From: Arcobacter sp. F155
GTDB lineage: Bacteria > Campylobacterota > Campylobacteria > Campylobacterales > Arcobacteraceae
Length of the DNA: 64,000 bases
Assembly (NCBI RefSeq): GCF_004116455.1
Contig: NZ_PDJU01000010.1
Coordinates: forward strand, 62,001-126,000
Direction: 5' to 3'
The position numbers were made by a program, and so were the translations under genes. Every line of letters starts with the position of its first letter. Position 1 is the stretch's first letter. This document shows, one piece after another, positions 41,169-51,137 of the stretch. The notes below the pieces were generated by a model. It was given only the letters and a program-made list of their open reading frames with translations, searched no databases and was not told the origin of the DNA.

Positions 41169-42518
41169 ATGACTTTACTAAAATCTATTCCTAAGGTTGA
41201 TAAATTAGCATCTAATGAAGCTTTTAAAAATTTATCAAACACTTTAATTACTTCAATTATAAAAAAAGAGATTGAAGAATTAAGACAAAATATTTTAGCT
41301 AAGAAAACTGATTCAATAGATGAAGAAGAATTAGTATCAAATATTTTAAAAGAGTATGAAACTATTATAAAACCCTCACTTCAAAAAGTTATAAATGCAA
41401 CTGGAGTAATTGTTCATACAAACTTAGGAAGAAGTTTAATAAATAAAGATGTTTTTGAAAAAGCAAAAGATATAGCAACTTCATACAACAATTTAGAATA
41501 TGATTTAAAGATGGGAAAAAGAGGAGAGAGATATTCTCATATCTCTAAAGTTTTTTGCGAACTTCTTGGATGTGAAGATGTTTTAATTGTAAACAACAAT
41601 GCAAGTGCAGTTTTCTTAATCCTTAACACTTTTGCAAAAGGAAAAGAAGTTGCAGTAAGTAGAGGTGAACTTGTAGAAATTGGCGGAAGTTTTAGAGTTC
41701 CAGATGTTATGAGTAATAGTGGAGCTATTTTAAAAGAGATTGGAACTACAAATAAAACTCACCTAAGAGATTATGAAAATGCAATCAATGAAAACACTTC
41801 AATGCTTATGAAAGTACATAAATCAAACTACTCTATTGAAGGATTTTCTCAAGAAGTTTCTTTTAAAGAAGTTATTGATGTAGCACAAAAAAATGATGTG
41901 ATAGACTACTATGATATGGGAAGTGGTCATTTAATTGATTTACCTTATGGATTAAAAGAGTCTGAACCTTCTGTATTAGATTATATGAAACATAATCCAA
42001 GTCTGCTTAGCTTTTCAGGAGATAAACTATTAGGTTCAGTACAAGCTGGAATCATAGTTGGAAAGAAAAAGTATATTGAGCAATTAAAGAAAAACCAGCT
42101 TCTAAGAATGCTAAGAGTTGATAAATTAACCCTTGCTATTTTAGAAGAGAATGTAAAGTCAATCCTTTTAAAAGATTTTGATTCAATTCCAACTCTTAAA
42201 ATGCTTTTTAAAACATTTGAAGAGTTAGAAACAAATGCAAAAAGAATAAAAGAGGAAATCTCATCTTTTTGTACTTGTGAAATTATCGAAACTAAAACTG
42301 TAATTGGTGGAGGAACAACACCAAATAAAAAAATACCAACAATAGCTTTAAGTATTGAGTTTAAAAACTATAAACCTAATAAAATAGAAAAACTATTTAG
42401 AAAAAACAATATCATCGGAAGAATTGAAAATGAAAAATTCTTATTAGACTTTAGAACAATTTTAGAAGATGATTTAGATATTTTAATTGAAAAGATAGGA
42501 CAGATTATAAATGAGTAA
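41169..42518 (+). CDS. selA: L-seryl-tRNA(Sec) selenium transferase
   Basis: 449 residues, a normal SelA length. The PLP lysine is Lys286 in SFSGDKLLGSVQAG; also present are INATGVIVHTNLGRSL, the NNNASAVFLILNTFAKG segment and VGGGTTPNKK-like VIGGGTTPNKKIPT. It converts Ser-tRNA-Sec to Sec-tRNA-Sec with selenophosphate. AAAAGGG ribosome site precedes the ATG. Its end overlaps selB by 8 bases. Confidence 0.96.
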   Translation: MTLLKSIPKVDKLASNEAFKNLSNTLITSIIKKEIEELRQNILAKKTDSIDEEELVSNILKEYETIIKPSLQKVINATGVIVHTNLGRSLINKDVFEKAKDIATSYNNLEYDLKMGKRGERYSHISKVFCELLGCEDVLIVNNNASAVFLILNTFAKGKEVAVSRGELVEIGGSFRVPDVMSNSGAILKEIGTTNKTHLRDYENAINENTSMLMKVHKSNYSIEGFSQEVSFKEVIDVAQKNDVIDYYDMGSGHLIDLPYGLKESEPSVLDYMKHNPSLLSFSGDKLLGSVQAGIIVGKKKYIEQLKKNQLLRMLRVDKLTLAILEENVKSILLKDFDSIPTLKMLFKTFEELETNAKRIKEEISSFCTCEIIETKTVIGGGTTPNKKIPTIALSIEFKNYKPNKIEKLFRKNNIIGRIENEKFLLDFRTILEDDLDILIEKIGQIINE

Positions 42519-44352
42519 CTATATTATTGGAACGTGTGGACATATTGACCATGGAAAAACTGCATTAATCCGTGCATTAAATGGTTATGAAGGTGATTCA
42601 ACTAAAGAAGAACAACAAAGAGGAATAACTATTGATTTAAGTTTTTCAAATTTAAGCCAAGATGATAAGAATGTTGCTTTTATTGATGTTCCTGGACATG
42701 AAAAACTGATTAAAAATATGATTGCAGGAGCCTTTTCTTTTGATTGTGTGATGATTGTTGTAAGTGCTGTTGAGAAAATTATGCCTCAAACAATTGAGCA
42801 TCTTGAAATTTTAAATCTTCTTGGAGTTAAAAACGCAATTTTAACTATCACTAAAAAAGATTTAGTAGATGAAGAAACACTAAAGAAAAATAAAGAAGAG
42901 ATTGAACAGTTTATAAATGATGAGTATGATTTTAATATACTATTTTCTAAAGCAGTTTCTATTTACGATGAAGAGTCAATCAATAAACTAAAAGAAAAAC
43001 TGTTTACACTTGATGCAAGTACAAAAATAGAAGAAAACTTCTTTAGATACTATGTGGATAGAGTTTTCTCTTCTTCAGGAAGTGGTACTATTGTAACAGG
43101 AACAGTTTTAGGAAAACCTCTAAAAAAAGATGAAAAAGTTTTTATTTGTGATATTAAAAAAGAAGCAAAAGTAAAAAACCTTCAAGTTCATGGAGAAAAT
43201 AGTGAGATTTCTAACATATCAAATAGAACTGCAATTAATCTAAGTAATGTAAATACTAAAGATATTAAAAAAGGTTTCTTAATCTCTAAAAAAGGTTTTT
43301 TAAGAGGCTTTGATAAAATAGATATCTCTTTTAAATGTCTAAAAAACAAAACTATAAAACATAATCAAAAATACTCTATTTTTATTGGAACTAAAAGAGT
43401 TGAAGCTAGAGTTTTACTATTCAATTCTACGGAAGGATTTGAAGTATCACAAGGTTTTGCACAACTATCACTAAGTGAACCTATTTTCTCTATTTATAAA
43501 GAGAAAATTATCATTAGACAATCAAATGATACTATTGCAGGGGCAACTGTATTAAATCCAATTATTGACCCTATGAAAAAAAGTCAAAAATTAAATTTAC
43601 TAGAAGCTTTAGAAAAAGAAGATATAGAAAATGCATATAAAATCCTACTAGAAGCTCATAAAAAAGGTCTAGGACTGGTATCTTCTGCACAAAGATTTGC
43701 ACTAAGCCATGAAAAAGCATTAGAGTTTGCTAAAAGTTTAGAGAATGTATTTATTGATGAAAACTCACTAATCTTATATCCAATAGAGACAAAACAAGTA
43801 ATCAAAGACATAATTGTATCAATTTATAAAAAGAATCAATATGCCCTACTTTCTGTTTCTTCAATTGCATTAAGACTTAAGTGGGCAAGTGAAAACTTTA
43901 TTCAAATCGTTATGACAGAATTAGTAAATGAAGAGTTTTTAGTTCAAGATGGAAAACTATATAAAAGCTCAAATATTAAAGAAGATTTCAAAAAAAGTCT
44001 AGAAAATATCATTTTAAAAAGACTAGAACAAGAAGATGTTGCTCCAACAGCTCCATATAATATCTATGATGATTTAGATATTGATAGAAAAATGGGTGAT
44101 AATATTCTAAAATCACTTTGTTCTAAAAAAAGTGTAATAAGATTACAACATAATATTTTTATCCACTCAGAAAGCTTAAGTAAAATTATACTTGAAATGA
44201 AAAATATCATTAGAAACGAAGGTTTTATCGATATTTCAAACTTCAAAGAAAAATTCCCACTTAGTAGAAAATACCTAATTAGCTACCTTGATTACTTAGA
44301 TAATTTCTCAGAAATCAAAAAAGAAGAGAATAAAAGAGTATTTATCTCTTAA
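42511..44352 (+). CDS. selB: Selenocysteine-specific elongation factor
   Basis: 613 residues. The GTPase domain has G1 GTCGHIDHGKTALI, the ERGITI-like switch (QQRGITIDLSF), G3 DVPGHE and G4 TKKD. Beta domains II and III follow, then winged-helix repeats (about residues 370-613) that bind SECIS hairpins. It delivers Sec-tRNA-Sec to UGA; its known clients in the window are fdhA and selD. Confidence 0.96.
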   Translation: MSNYIIGTCGHIDHGKTALIRALNGYEGDSTKEEQQRGITIDLSFSNLSQDDKNVAFIDVPGHEKLIKNMIAGAFSFDCVMIVVSAVEKIMPQTIEHLEILNLLGVKNAILTITKKDLVDEETLKKNKEEIEQFINDEYDFNILFSKAVSIYDEESINKLKEKLFTLDASTKIEENFFRYYVDRVFSSSGSGTIVTGTVLGKPLKKDEKVFICDIKKEAKVKNLQVHGENSEISNISNRTAINLSNVNTKDIKKGFLISKKGFLRGFDKIDISFKCLKNKTIKHNQKYSIFIGTKRVEARVLLFNSTEGFEVSQGFAQLSLSEPIFSIYKEKIIIRQSNDTIAGATVLNPIIDPMKKSQKLNLLEALEKEDIENAYKILLEAHKKGLGLVSSAQRFALSHEKALEFAKSLENVFIDENSLILYPIETKQVIKDIIVSIYKKNQYALLSVSSIALRLKWASENFIQIVMTELVNEEFLVQDGKLYKSSNIKEDFKKSLENIILKRLEQEDVAPTAPYNIYDDLDIDRKMGDNILKSLCSKKSVIRLQHNIFIHSESLSKIILEMKNIIRNEGFIDISNFKEKFPLSRKYLISYLDYLDNFSEIKKEENKRVFIS

Positions 44353-44438
44353 TTTCTTCTTTAAAAATATCATTTTTTTTCACATTTAAACCAAAATGTA
44401 ACCAAGCTATCTTATAATTATAGAATCAGGAGATTAAG

Positions 44439-46877
44439 ATGTTAAAAAAATTTACAATCAAAACAAAAATTATTGTTTTAGTGGTATTCTCACTAAGTTT
44501 TCTAACAATAATTCTTACTTCTTTCTCAGTAAAAGAAGCAAAAGACAGTCTTTTAAACCAAAACTATGCAATGTTAACTGCAGCAAGAGATTCTAAATCA
44601 AACCAAATCTCAAACTTTTTTAAAGAGAGAATTGGAGATATCAATGTTCTTGCAAAAAGTTACAACATTGTTGAGCTAATTTATGATTTAAGAAATACGT
44701 ATGATATGCTTGACATCGAAGAAAAAGGTGCATTCCCTGTTGATTCTGTTGTAATAAAAGATGCAACACAAAGACATGAAGCTTTTTTACAACACTATTT
44801 AAAAGAGTATGGATATTATGATATCTTTTTAATAGATGCAGACACATCACATGTAATCTATACAGCAGCAAAAGAGTCTGACTATGGTGCAAACTTAAAA
44901 TATGGAAACCTAAAAAATAGTGGTCTTGGAAAAGTTTACCATCAAACAATGGCAAATAAAAGACCTACTTTTATTGATATGGAACCATATGCTCCAAGTA
45001 ATAATGCCCCTGCAATGTTCTTAGGTAATCCAATTATTGATGAAGGAAAAGTAATTGCAATTTTAGTTTTCCAAATTAGTGATAGAGCTATAAATACTAT
45101 CATGCAGTTTAGAGAAGGTTATGGTAAATCACAAGAAGATTATCTTGTAGGTGAAGATTTACTTATGAGAAGTGATAGTTACTTAAATCCAAAAGCATAC
45201 TCACTTGTTGCATCATTTGCAAATAAAGCAAAGGTTGATACAGTTGCAGCAAAAAATGCACTTGCAGGAAAAGAGAATACAGAGATTATCATGGATTATA
45301 ATAACAATCCTGTTTTATCTGCTTATTCTGAAGTTAAAATTGGAAAAGATTTCAAATGGGCAATTCTTTCAGAAATTGATGAAGCAGAAGTTTTAATAAC
45401 TCCAAATGCAATTAGAAACCTAATTATTATAATCTCACTAGTTGTGCTAGTATTAGTGATTATTGGGACTATTATTGTAATTAACAATGTAATAGTTAAA
45501 AGATTAAAATCATTCCAAGAAGGATTACTAGGGTTCTTTAACTATATAAATAGAGATGCGAGCAATGTTCAAGAACTAGAAAGTGATAGTGAAGATGAAA
45601 TAGGTCTTATGTCTAAAGCAGTTAATGAAAATATCTTAAAAGCACAAAAAGGTATTGAAGAAGATAGAGCTATTATTGATGAAACAATAAAAGTTTTAGG
45701 TGAATTTGAACAAGGTGATTTAAATCAAAGAATCACAACTCAAGTTAACAACCCTGCTTTAAATGAACTAAGAGATGTTTTAAATAAAATGGCTGACAAC
45801 TTAGAAAGCAATATTGACAATATCCTAAAAGTATTAGGAGAATTTTCTAACTATAACTATAAAGATAGAGTAAATACAAGTGGTATTAAAGAACACTTAG
45901 AAAAACTTGGAGTTGGAGTTAACTCTTTAGGTGATTCAATTACTCAAATGTTAGTTGAAAATAAAAGAAATGGTCTTATTGTAGATGAGTCTTCAAATAT
46001 TCTTCTAAGAAATGTAGATACATTAAATCAAGCATCAAATGAAGCTGCTGCTTCATTAGAAGAAACAGCTGCTGCTTTAGAAGAGATTACAGGAAATGTA
46101 AAATCAACTAGTTTAAAAGTTAGTGAAATGGCAGAGTTTGCAACACAAGTAACAAACTCAGCAAGTGAAGGTCAAGAGTTAGCAACAAAAACAACTTCAG
46201 CTATGGATGATATCAATGAGCAAGTAACAGCTATTAATGAAGCTATTACTGTTATTGATCAAATTGCTTTCCAAACAAATATTCTATCTTTAAATGCAGC
46301 AGTTGAAGCAGCTACTGCTGGTGAAGCTGGAAAAGGTTTTGCAGTTGTTGCACAAGAAGTTAGAAACTTAGCATCTAGATCTGCTGAAGCAGCAAAAGAG
46401 ATTAAAGATTTAGTTGAAAATGCAAATATCAAAGCAAATGAAGGTAAAAATATTGCTGGAAATATGATTGAAGGTTATACTAGCTTAAATACAAATATTG
46501 ATAAAACTATTGAGCTTATTTCAGATGTTTCAAATGCTTCTAAAGAGCAAGAGACTGGTATCGTTCAAATAAATGATGCAATTAACTCTCTTGACCAACA
46601 AACTCAGAAAAATGCAGCCGTAGCAACAGAGACACAAGAGATTGCTACAAATACAGCAGCTTTAGCAAAAGAGATTGTTTCAGAAGTGGATAAAAAAGAG
46701 TTTGAAGGAAAAAACAATATTGATATATCAAGAGATATAAAAAATAAAAGTAATCAAACTACACATTCAACTCCAGTACAAACTAATAAAGTAGTACACA
46801 AAGAACCTGCTAAAAAAATAGAGAAAAACCAAGCATTTAAAGACACTAGTTCAAATGATGAGTGGGAAACATTTTAA
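44439..46877 (+). CDS. Transmembrane chemoreceptor with dCache-like sensor and CheR-type tail
   Basis: 812 residues: TM1 near residues 10-30, a periplasmic sensor to about 325 with features of a Cache/dCache fold ([32 protein letters not shown]), TM2 near 330-350, HAMP and a second HAMP-like region, then the signalling hairpin with [20 protein letters not shown]. The C-terminus ends in a linker plus SNDEWETF, matching the xWETF pentapeptide that tethers CheR and CheB in E. coli receptors. AGGAG ribosome site and TATAAT upstream. Ligand unknown. Confidence 0.93.
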   Translation: MLKKFTIKTKIIVLVVFSLSFLTIILTSFSVKEAKDSLLNQNYAMLTAARDSKSNQISNFFKERIGDINVLAKSYNIVELIYDLRNTYDMLDIEEKGAFPVDSVVIKDATQRHEAFLQHYLKEYGYYDIFLIDADTSHVIYTAAKESDYGANLKYGNLKNSGLGKVYHQTMANKRPTFIDMEPYAPSNNAPAMFLGNPIIDEGKVIAILVFQISDRAINTIMQFREGYGKSQEDYLVGEDLLMRSDSYLNPKAYSLVASFANKAKVDTVAAKNALAGKENTEIIMDYNNNPVLSAYSEVKIGKDFKWAILSEIDEAEVLITPNAIRNLIIIISLVVLVLVIIGTIIVINNVIVKRLKSFQEGLLGFFNYINRDASNVQELESDSEDEIGLMSKAVNENILKAQKGIEEDRAIIDETIKVLGEFEQGDLNQRITTQVNNPALNELRDVLNKMADNLESNIDNILKVLGEFSNYNYKDRVNTSGIKEHLEKLGVGVNSLGDSITQMLVENKRNGLIVDESSNILLRNVDTLNQASNEAAASLEETAAALEEITGNVKSTSLKVSEMAEFATQVTNSASEGQELATKTTSAMDDINEQVTAINEAITVIDQIAFQTNILSLNAAVEAATAGEAGKGFAVVAQEVRNLASRSAEAAKEIKDLVENANIKANEGKNIAGNMIEGYTSLNTNIDKTIELISDVSNASKEQETGIVQINDAINSLDQQTQKNAAVATETQEIATNTAALAKEIVSEVDKKEFEGKNNIDISRDIKNKSNQTTHSTPVQTNKVVHKEPAKKIEKNQAFKDTSSNDEWETF

Positions 46878-46905
46878 AAGAAAGACTCTTATAGAGTCTT
46901 CTTTT
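46876..46905. terminator. Bidirectional intrinsic terminator
   Basis: AAAAGAAAGACTC, TTATA loop, GAGTCTTCTTTT: twelve pairs and one bulged A between the convergent receptor and transporter genes. Confidence 0.78.
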
Positions 46906-48247
46906 AAATCATAAACTGCCAATAAACTAAAGCAATAATTGTTATTGATAAAATTCCTAATAGATTAAATACAAATCCATATTTTGCCATATCTTTTACT
47001 TTTACAGCTCCACTACTCATAGCAATAGCATTTGGAGGAGTTGCAATAGGAAGCATAAAGGCATAAGAAGCACAAATAGTAGCTACGAATAAAATTAGTT
47101 GAATATCAATCTGAGCTGCTTCTCCTAAAGAATAGATTATTGGTAAAGCAATAGAGATAAGAGCTGTATTTGAAGTAACTTCTGTAGTAAAAGTCACAAG
47201 AGCAGCAACTAAAAGAATAAGTAACATTACAGGTAAAGAAGTCAAGGCTAATAAGTAACTTGCAATTTGCTCAGCTAATCCTGTTGAAGAAAAAGCCATT
47301 GCAATAGAAAAACCTGCACCAAATAAGAAAATGATTTCATATGGAATTTTTCTTGCATCTTCCCACTCTAAAAAACCTAATTTAGGAACAAACATTAAAA
47401 GTCCATATCCTAAAAGTATTCCTTTTTCATTGATTCCAAGACCAGAATAAAAAGGTTCAATTTTAGAGTTTACAAAAAGTAAAACAATAAGAGTAAGTAA
47501 AATCATTCCTAATCTTTTTTGCTCACTTGTTAAAAAAACTGCCTTTCCAATATCCTTATCTAACTCAATAGCCTTTGCTCCTAAAGATAAAATAAAAGGT
47601 ATTATAATAAGCATTACTACAGCTAGTGGAGCTGTTAGGAAAATCCAATTTACAAAAGAAATTGTCTCAATACCTTTTTGCTCTAAGAATCCAAGAAGAA
47701 TCAAGTTAGGTGGTGTTCCAATTGGAGTTACAATACCTCCAACACTTGCACCATATGCAATTGCAAGAACAAATCTTAATTTCAATGAAGTTTCATTTGT
47801 TAAAAACATTGCAATAGGAATAAGTAAAAGAGCTGTTGTAGTATTTGAAATTAGTGAACTTAAAAAAGCAGAAGTTACAGCTAAAGAAAAAATAATACCC
47901 CTTGTTGTGCTTGGGAAAATACTTAAAAGTTTATTTGCAATGTACTTATGTAATTCAGTTTTTTGAGTTGCAATTGCAATCATAAAACCACCTAAAAACA
48001 GAAATATTATTGACTTTGAATAATTAGATGATGTTTCTGTTGTACTTAAAATATCAAAAGAAGGAAATAATACTATCGGTAATAATGAAACAACCCCCAA
48101 AGGTAAGCCTTCATTTGTCCATAAAGAAACAAGTAAAACAAGTATTCCAATCAAAGTAGCATGTTGAACACTAAAAGTTGTTGATGCTAATGCAAAGCCA
48201 ATTATCGCCAAAAAAACTGAAAATAATATCTTATTCATTTTTAACAC
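46904..48247 (-). CDS. DASS/SLC13-family sodium:anion symporter
   Basis: 447 residues, about eleven membrane segments. Two repeat-related motifs are visible: SSLISNTTTALLLIPIA with GIVTPIGTPPNLILLG, and FTTEVTSNTALISIALP with MLPIATPPNAIAMSSG. SNT and PPNA-type loops bind sodium and substrate in this family (VcINDY-like). Dicarboxylates such as succinate or fumarate, or sulfate, are likely substrates. Single gene with divergent PAS gene at its 5' side. Confidence 0.9.
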   Translation of the reverse strand: MLKMNKILFSVFLAIIGFALASTTFSVQHATLIGILVLLVSLWTNEGLPLGVVSLLPIVLFPSFDILSTTETSSNYSKSIIFLFLGGFMIAIATQKTELHKYIANKLLSIFPSTTRGIIFSLAVTSAFLSSLISNTTTALLLIPIAMFLTNETSLKLRFVLAIAYGASVGGIVTPIGTPPNLILLGFLEQKGIETISFVNWIFLTAPLAVVMLIIIPFILSLGAKAIELDKDIGKAVFLTSEQKRLGMILLTLIVLLFVNSKIEPFYSGLGINEKGILLGYGLLMFVPKLGFLEWEDARKIPYEIIFLFGAGFSIAMAFSSTGLAEQIASYLLALTSLPVMLLILLVAALVTFTTEVTSNTALISIALPIIYSLGEAAQIDIQLILFVATICASYAFMLPIATPPNAIAMSSGAVKVKDMAKYGFVFNLLGILSITIIALVYWQFMI

Positions 48248-48404
48248 TCCTATATAATTATCAATTATACAGAAATGCTCTTAAAATAATTTTCTATAAG
48301 CAGAATGATTACTAATTAATAACAAAATTAGTTTTTTTATGTAAAGTTCATTTAAAAGTAATAAATATACAATTAAATTACTATCAACCTCAAAAGGATA
48401 TGCT

Positions 48405-48785
48405 ATGCGTGAAGTTGAACTAGATAAAAAAACAATGATTGTTTCTGAGACAGATGAAAAAGGTATTATCATTTATGCAAATGATGATTTTTGTAGTATT
48501 GCTGGTTATACTAAGGAGGAGTTAATAGGTCAACCACACAATATTGTAAGGCATCCAGATATGCCAAAAGCAGCATTTAAAGACCTTTGGACAACAATCC
48601 AAGAAGGAAAAATCTGGAAAGGTATTGTAAAAAATAAAACAAAAGATGGAAACTATTATTGGGTAAATGCAACAGCTTACCCCTCTACTTCCTCAAATGG
48701 CAAGAAGAGATACATCTCTGTAAGAATTAAGCCCACAAGAAAAGAGATTGAAAAAGCCGAAGAGCTTTATAAAACTATGAATTAA
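48405..48785 (+). CDS. Aer/CetB-type PAS domain protein (paralog)
   Basis: 126 residues, very similar along its whole length to the PAS protein at 18360 (shared [41 protein letters not shown]). Here the linker reads IVRHPDMP where the other has YVRHNDMP. It is followed 11 bases later by its own soluble methyl-accepting partner. FAD binding and energy or redox sensing are inferred from the family. Confidence 0.9.
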   Translation: MREVELDKKTMIVSETDEKGIIIYANDDFCSIAGYTKEELIGQPHNIVRHPDMPKAAFKDLWTTIQEGKIWKGIVKNKTKDGNYYWVNATAYPSTSSNGKKRYISVRIKPTRKEIEKAEELYKTMN

Positions 48786-48796
48786 AAGGATTTAAG

Positions 48797-50041
48797 ATGT
48801 TTGGTTTCCTCAAAAAAAATAAAAAAAATGAAATAATTGATGCAATAAAAACCATTGATCAATATGTCCAAAGTGAAATAAACTCAATAGAAAAAATTGA
48901 TCATAATTGTACAGGAGAAACAAGAGAAGTTATTGAGACTATTTTAGATTTATCTCATTTGATTGAATCAAAGCAAACAGAAGATTTAACTTTGTTTGGA
49001 GAGATAATGCTTTCTACTGAAAAGCTTTCAGATGGTTATACAACTGATAGAATTACAATTAAAACATCAAATGAAAAGTTAAACTATATTGCAAAATCAA
49101 TAAATGTTATGACTGAAAAGTTAGACCAAAGTCTTACTGAGATTGCTGACACCTTAAAAGAGTATGGAGAACAAAAATATATCAAAGATATAGATGAAAC
49201 TCTTTTTAAAGGTGGTAAATTACAAGAGTTGGCAAAGGGAATAAACTATTTAAAAGGAGAGATAACAAATAGTTTACGTCTTAAATATGAAACAAGTATT
49301 TCATTAAAAAATAAATCATTAGATTTACTTGATAATGCAATGGCTCTTTCAGATGCTACAAACTCACAAGTTTCAGCAATAGAAGAGACTTCTGCTGCAA
49401 TTGAAGAGATTACAGCTACAACAAGAGGCAATACTCAAACTGCAAAGACAATGTCAACACAAGGTGAGAATGTAAAAACATCTATAAACCATGGTCTAAA
49501 ACTTGCAACTGAAACAGTAAATGCCATGAATGATATAAATGACTCAACAAATGCTGTTCATGAAGCAATTAACTTAATAGACCAAATTGCATTTCAAACA
49601 AATATTCTTTCACTTAATGCAGCAGTTGAAGCAGCTACTGCTGGTGAAGCAGGAAAAGGTTTTTCTGTAGTTGCAGGAGAAGTTAGAAATCTAGCAAGTA
49701 GATCAGCAGATGCAGCAAAAGAGATTAAAAATTTAGTTGAATCAGCAACAAGCAAAGCAAATGAAGGAAAAACAATTGCTGATAAAATGATTTTAGGTTA
49801 TCAAAAATTAGATGAAAATATATCAAAAACAACAAGACTAATAGAAGAAGTTGTTGAAGCATCACATGAACAAGAGAAGAGTATTACTCTTATAAATGAT
49901 TCTGTTGCTGAAATTGATACCTTAACACAACAAAATGCTGATGTAGCTCAAAATGTAAGAGAAACATCTTCAGAAATCAAAGATATTGCAAATGAAAATG
50001 TGGAGCATATAAATAAAGCTGAATTTATAGGTAAGCATTAA
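48797..50041 (+). CDS. Soluble methyl-accepting chemotaxis signalling protein (paralog)
   Basis: 414 residues with the same layout as the protein at 18753: a helical N-terminal part without membrane segments (shared [20 protein letters not shown] pattern) and a signalling domain with [20 protein letters not shown]. It is cytoplasmic and probably reads out the PAS protein before it. The N-terminal third is less conserved between the two copies than the hairpin tip, as if the pairs have separate input specificities. Confidence 0.9.
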   Translation: MFGFLKKNKKNEIIDAIKTIDQYVQSEINSIEKIDHNCTGETREVIETILDLSHLIESKQTEDLTLFGEIMLSTEKLSDGYTTDRITIKTSNEKLNYIAKSINVMTEKLDQSLTEIADTLKEYGEQKYIKDIDETLFKGGKLQELAKGINYLKGEITNSLRLKYETSISLKNKSLDLLDNAMALSDATNSQVSAIEETSAAIEEITATTRGNTQTAKTMSTQGENVKTSINHGLKLATETVNAMNDINDSTNAVHEAINLIDQIAFQTNILSLNAAVEAATAGEAGKGFSVVAGEVRNLASRSADAAKEIKNLVESATSKANEGKTIADKMILGYQKLDENISKTTRLIEEVVEASHEQEKSITLINDSVAEIDTLTQQNADVAQNVRETSSEIKDIANENVEHINKAEFIGKH

Positions 50042-50044
50042 AAG

Positions 50045-50079
50045 TTTCAAAGACACATTTATAAATGTGTCTATTGAAA
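50045..50079. terminator. Bidirectional intrinsic terminator
   Basis: The palindrome AGACACATTTA/TAAATGTGTCT (50051-50072) is extended by TTTCAA and TTGAAA outside. It separates the convergent MCP and mog genes. Confidence 0.85.
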
Positions 50080-50085
50080 ATATAA

Positions 50086-50625
50086 CTATTTTTTCTTTGG
50101 TCTAAAAGGTTTCATAACCTCTTCATTACACTCTAAAAATGGTCCTTCCATTAAATCAATACAATATGGAACTGCAGGGAATACTGCATCTAAACACTCT
50201 CTAATTGATTTTGGTTTTCCTGGAAGATTGATAATAAGTGAACTTCCTCTAAGACCTGCTGTTTGTCTTGAAAGAATTGCAGTTGGTACAAACTTTAAAG
50301 ACTCAGCTCTCATAAGTTCTCCAAAACCTGGCATCATTCTATCACACACAGCTTCTGTAGCTTCTGGTGTTACATCTCTTTTAGCCGGTCCTGTTCCACC
50401 TGTTGTTACTACTAAACAACAATTTTCATTATCAACAAGCTCTTTTAATGTATTCTCAATAGTTGTTTGGTCATCTTCAATACATCTATAAACTGGTTCC
50501 CATGGTGAAGTTAAATAATCATTCATAGTCTCTTCAATAGCTTTTCCAGAGATATCTTCATAAATACCTTTACTTGCTCTATCTGAAGTTGTAATAATTC
50601 CTATTTTTGCTATTTCTTTACTCAT
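50086..50625 (-). CDS. mog: Molybdopterin adenylyltransferase
   Basis: 179 residues of the MogA/MoaB fold: IGIITTSDRASKGIYEDISG near the start and VVTTGGTGPAKRDVTPEATEAV in the middle bind molybdopterin, with LPGKPKSI late. It adenylylates molybdopterin before MoeA inserts Mo; the product feeds FdhA. Last gene of a six-gene minus-strand run, overlapping bioV by 4 bases. Confidence 0.93.
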   Translation of the reverse strand: MSKEIAKIGIITTSDRASKGIYEDISGKAIEETMNDYLTSPWEPVYRCIEDDQTTIENTLKELVDNENCCLVVTTGGTGPAKRDVTPEATEAVCDRMMPGFGELMRAESLKFVPTAILSRQTAGLRGSSLIINLPGKPKSIRECLDAVFPAVPYCIDLMEGPFLECNEEVMKPFRPKKK

Positions 50626-51137
50626 TTTAAAATATGTCCTTTCTCTTTTATATAATAAACTGTTGCAAACTTTTCAAAAAACTCTTTTGCACTTGTAGTA
50701 TCAATAATTTTATCTTTTTGACCTAAGTAAACTTCGATTTTAGTTCCCTTGTTTAAAAGTTCTTCTAAATCTTTTTCATCCCATTTATAATAAAGTAGTT
50801 CTTCAAGCTCTTGTACTGTAGCTTCTTTATAATAATCTTTCATATTAACTTTAGAAGGGAAAGAAACATTTTGTAAAAAAGTATTACAGTAAGCTTGTTC
50901 ATCTTTTTTATAATACATTAATTGCATTCTTTTAAACTTTTCATCTTTAGTTTCAAAAAAAGCAGGAGAAAAAAGTTGCAATAAATCAACTCTTCTTTTT
51001 GTAGTTAAAGCATATTCAAATGCTTTTATAGTCCCATAAGAAAATCCAGAAACAGTTAAGTCGTTTTCAACTAAGTAATCCTCAAAAAGCTCTTTTTCAT
51101 TCTCTAAAGAGAAGCCAGAAAAATATTTAAATGTCAT
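50622..51137 (-). CDS. bioV: Pimeloyl-ACP methyl ester esterase, BioV type
   Basis: 171 residues, a short alpha/beta-hydrolase. The nucleophile is Ser in SGFSYGTIKAFEYAL, the acid is probably Asp in LGQKDKIID, and the last His is in EKGHILK. Small esterases of this type in Helicobacter and relatives (BioV) stand in for BioH in biotin synthesis. It lies in an operon unrelated to biotin genes and overlaps both neighbours. Confidence 0.8.
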   Translation of the reverse strand: MTFKYFSGFSLENEKELFEDYLVENDLTVSGFSYGTIKAFEYALTTKRRVDLLQLFSPAFFETKDEKFKRMQLMYYKKDEQAYCNTFLQNVSFPSKVNMKDYYKEATVQELEELLYYKWDEKDLEELLNKGTKIEVYLGQKDKIIDTTSAKEFFEKFATVYYIKEKGHILK

